DNA from: an uncultured Pseudodesulfovibrio sp.
GTDB lineage: Bacteria > Desulfobacterota > Desulfovibrionia > Desulfovibrionales > Desulfovibrionaceae
DNA length: 64,000 bases
Reading direction: 5' to 3'
Assembly: GCF_963677845.1 (NCBI RefSeq)
Contig: NZ_OY782498.1
Coordinates: 1,182,001 to 1,246,000, forward strand
Part shown: positions 62,193-64,000 of the stretch, piece by piece
How the letters are laid out: each line of letters begins with the position of its first letter
Numbering within the stretch: the first letter of the stretch is position 1
The notes under the pieces: generated by a model
What the model was told of the DNA's origin: nothing
Database searches by the model: none
Seen by the model: the letters and a program-made list of their open reading frames with translations, nothing else
Program-made: the position numbers and the translations under genes

Positions 62193-63509
62193 GTGAAGAA
62201 GTTTTTTTGGATTATACCTTTGCTCGCCTTGCTTTTGTTGGCAGCCCATTCGCTCAGACAGGGTGACTTTGGTCTGATGGTTTCTTTCGTCATTTTGGCC
62301 GGGTTTATGTTTACCCGTCAGGCGTGGGTGCGCTGGGGTGTCGTTGCTGCTCTTTTGTGGGGTGGATTTATCTGGGCAGACGCCACTGTGAATTTTATCA
62401 GTTTTCGGCAGGCGTTTGATCTGCCATGGAAGCGACTGACCGCCATAATGGCGGGTGTTATCGTGTTTGACGGTTTTGCCTTGATGATCATGTTGAGTCA
62501 GCGCGCCAAGGAATATTTTTTTGTTTCTCAAGACAAGTCTGTAGCACGAGGGGCTATTTTCGTTTTGACGGTCCTCGGGTTGGTTCTGGCTCGAACCAAG
62601 GCTCTATTCCCTCTATTGTTGGCTGACCGTTATCTGCCCGGATGGGGATGGGCAGAGGTTTTTGCTTTGGGAGTGTATGCTCAGTGGATTGGTGGGCGTA
62701 TGATGCAACCACGTGGACACCGTTCGCTTCGGCCTTGCATATGGGGATTGTTCTCAGCACTGTTTTTTCTGCAATTGAGCCTGGGACTGCTGGGCATGGA
62801 ACAGATGCTCATGACCGGGAATCTTCATTTGCCGGTTCCGGCCTTGATTCTTGGTGGGCCTGTATTCAGAGGCGGTGGGTTCTTCATGCTTATCTTGTTC
62901 TCTGTCACGATCTTTTTGGTCGGTCCGGCGTGGTGTAGTCATCTTTGTTATATTGGTGCATGGGATGATGCCATGAGTCGCCTTGGTCCACGTCCTGCGC
63001 ACAGTGATGTCCTGAAGCGTTTGAGCATTGTCGGACGTGGGGTGACCTTACTTCTGACAGTTGCTGCAGCATTAATTCTGCGGTCTATGGGAATGCCGGG
63101 CACTTCGGCCGTCTTATTCGCTGTTTTTTTCGGTCTGGTTGGTGTGGGAATAATGGCATTTGTTTCGCGTAAGGCTGGCATGATGACCCATTGTACCACG
63201 TTTTGTCCCATGGGACTGGTTGCTAACATTATGGGTAAAGTATCACCGTGGCGTATCCGTATTGATTCAGATTGTACCAAGTGTGGAGCCTGTTACACGA
63301 GGTGTCGCTACAATGCGCTGGATGAAAGCAGGATGGAATTGGGACATCCGGCTCTTTCCTGTACTCTTTGCGGCGATTGCATGTCCGCTTGTGCGCACAA
63401 GCATATAGGATATAGTTTTCCGGGGTTGTCCGGTGAGAATGCTAGAACACTGTTTATAGTTCTGATTGTCACCCTACACGCCATATTTCTTGGCGTGGCA
63501 CGAATGTAA
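62193..63509 (+). CDS. NapH/NosR-like membrane polyferredoxin
   Basis: A 438-residue membrane protein with about ten helices. Two loops carry the C...CP motifs of the NapH/NosR/CcoG family (WCSHLCYIGAW near residue 248 and HCTTFCPMGL near 335), and the C-terminal part holds two [4Fe-4S] sites: CTKCGACYTRC near 362 and CTLCGDCMSAC near 390. Such proteins pass electrons from the quinone pool to periplasmic reductases or to maturation systems. The start is GTG 62193 with GGAGA upstream. A ferredoxin gene follows 27 bases later. Confidence 0.87.
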   Translation: MKKFFWIIPLLALLLLAAHSLRQGDFGLMVSFVILAGFMFTRQAWVRWGVVAALLWGGFIWADATVNFISFRQAFDLPWKRLTAIMAGVIVFDGFALMIMLSQRAKEYFFVSQDKSVARGAIFVLTVLGLVLARTKALFPLLLADRYLPGWGWAEVFALGVYAQWIGGRMMQPRGHRSLRPCIWGLFSALFFLQLSLGLLGMEQMLMTGNLHLPVPALILGGPVFRGGGFFMLILFSVTIFLVGPAWCSHLCYIGAWDDAMSRLGPRPAHSDVLKRLSIVGRGVTLLLTVAAALILRSMGMPGTSAVLFAVFFGLVGVGIMAFVSRKAGMMTHCTTFCPMGLVANIMGKVSPWRIRIDSDCTKCGACYTRCRYNALDESRMELGHPALSCTLCGDCMSACAHKHIGYSFPGLSGENARTLFIVLIVTLHAIFLGVARM

Positions 63510-63536
63510 ATACAAGAGAAAAGAGAGGATATTATC

Positions 63537-64000
63537 ATGTTGAGTACAAGAAAGATGATCACCATTGATGAGGAATTGTGCAACGGTTGTGGTGAATGTG
63601 TCCCGTCCTGTGAAGAGGGCGCATTGGCTATCGTTGATGGCAAGGCCCGATTGGTTAAGGAGATTTATTGCGATGGATTGGGCGCCTGTCTGGGCGATTG
63701 CCCAACTGGTGCGCTCAAAGTTGAAGTGCGTGAGGCTGAAGACTTCAACCCGGAAGCTGTTACGGAGCATTTGAAGGCACAAGGGCGTGAAGTGCCGGAT
63801 CACATGCCTTCCCCGGAAAGCTTACGTCTGGATAAGCCTGCCGGTTCTCCCAAGCCTATGGGCGGTTGTCCCGGTGCGGCCATGCACACCATGTCACCCT
63901 GTGAGCAGGCCAATATCCCCATGGCGTCACCTGCTGGTGGCTCTGCATTGTCTCATTGGCCAGTACAGTTGCGTCTTGTGCCGCCGACTGCACCTTTTCT
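63537..64000 (+). CDS. ferredoxin-domain protein, 3' end cut by window
   Basis: The visible 154 codons begin MLSTRKMITIDEELCNGCG at ATG 63537, preceded by GAGAGGA. The first [4Fe-4S] site is CNGCGECVPSC; the second reads CDGLGACLGDC, lacking the second cysteine (L in its place), so it may hold a [3Fe-4S] or an altered cluster. A linker with GGCPGAAMH and SPCEQAN (extra cysteines) then leads to SHWPVQLRLVPPTAP, a stretch common to longer proteins of this type in sulfate reducers. No stop occurs before 64000. It is the downstream partner of the NapH-like gene. Confidence 0.85.
   Translation, partial: MLSTRKMITIDEELCNGCGECVPSCEEGALAIVDGKARLVKEIYCDGLGACLGDCPTGALKVEVREAEDFNPEAVTEHLKAQGREVPDHMPSPESLRLDKPAGSPKPMGGCPGAAMHTMSPCEQANIPMASPAGGSALSHWPVQLRLVPPTAPF

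Overview
The window looks like ordinary chromosome from a member of the Desulfovibrionales (a sulfate reducer close to Desulfovibrio or Pseudodesulfovibrio). This is an inference from the gene families and their order, and from a base composition near 50 percent GC judged by eye. Supporting signs are a yggT-divIVA-DUF167-DUF465-ilvBN run, a ferredoxin:thioredoxin-reductase-type protein, a cysteine-free Crp/Fnr regulator beside polyferredoxin genes, and separate glycyl-tRNA synthetase alpha and beta subunits. I see no rRNA, tRNA, CRISPR array, insertion sequence or phage genes.

Layout. 1-2.4 kb: rsmD (cut by the window edge), coaD, miaA, and a convergent SixA-type phosphatase. 2.5-5.2 kb: two exported proteins of unknown function, pgsA, and convergent tatA. 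5.4-12.1 kb: a Cys-rich protein, an unknown protein, a HAD phosphatase, yggT, divIVA, a DUF167 gene without a normal start codon, DUF465, ilvB, ilvN and ilvC. 12.3-21.6 kb: a UPF0316 membrane protein, then a long leftward block with a chalcone-isomerase-like protein, an alpha/beta hydrolase, trmO, thiL, a UvrD/PcrA helicase, an alkaline-phosphatase-superfamily enzyme, a DUF2156 protein and a MATE transporter. 21.8-29.4 kb: a CheY-like protein, cbiO-cbiQ without an S component, an HD protein, two oligopeptide-type ABC ATPases without permeases, trmFO, and an O-acetylhomoserine sulfhydrylase-type enzyme.

29.5-32.6 kb is the most accessory-looking stretch. It is AT-rich and holds a large lipoprotein with a C-terminal trypsin-like protease, overlapping by one base with a TraT-like lipoprotein. 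32.6-36.1 kb is a polar amino acid ABC transporter (two permeases, a binding lipoprotein, and a 31-codon gene between them) with a glutaredoxin and an FTR-like protein at its end. 36.2-41.3 kb: tmk, a YhaM-like nuclease, surE, gapA and an EAL-like/HDOD protein. 41.3-47.9 kb is one leftward operon, pdxJ-acpS-nnr-CBS-tsaE-lysC-cimA. 48-61.4 kb: ugd, a small acidic protein, cheW, mfd, two SurA-type chaperones, a RodZ-like protein, recO, glyQ, glyS and rpsT. 61.4-64 kb: the Crp/Fnr regulator divergent from a NapH-like polyferredoxin and a ferredoxin that runs off the window. A likely regulator-binding palindrome lies between them.

How the genes work together. Branched-chain amino acid synthesis recurs: cimA opens the citramalate route to isoleucine and ilvBNC carry out the shared later steps. 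Envelope biogenesis is the other theme (pgsA, tatA, SurA-type chaperones, RodZ-like protein, Ugd, exported lipoproteins). Three transporters are split, each encoded here without components it needs. The best candidates for undescribed biology are the protease/TraT lipoprotein pair, the exported pair before pgsA, the 31-codon gene, and the redox genes attached to the amino acid transporter.
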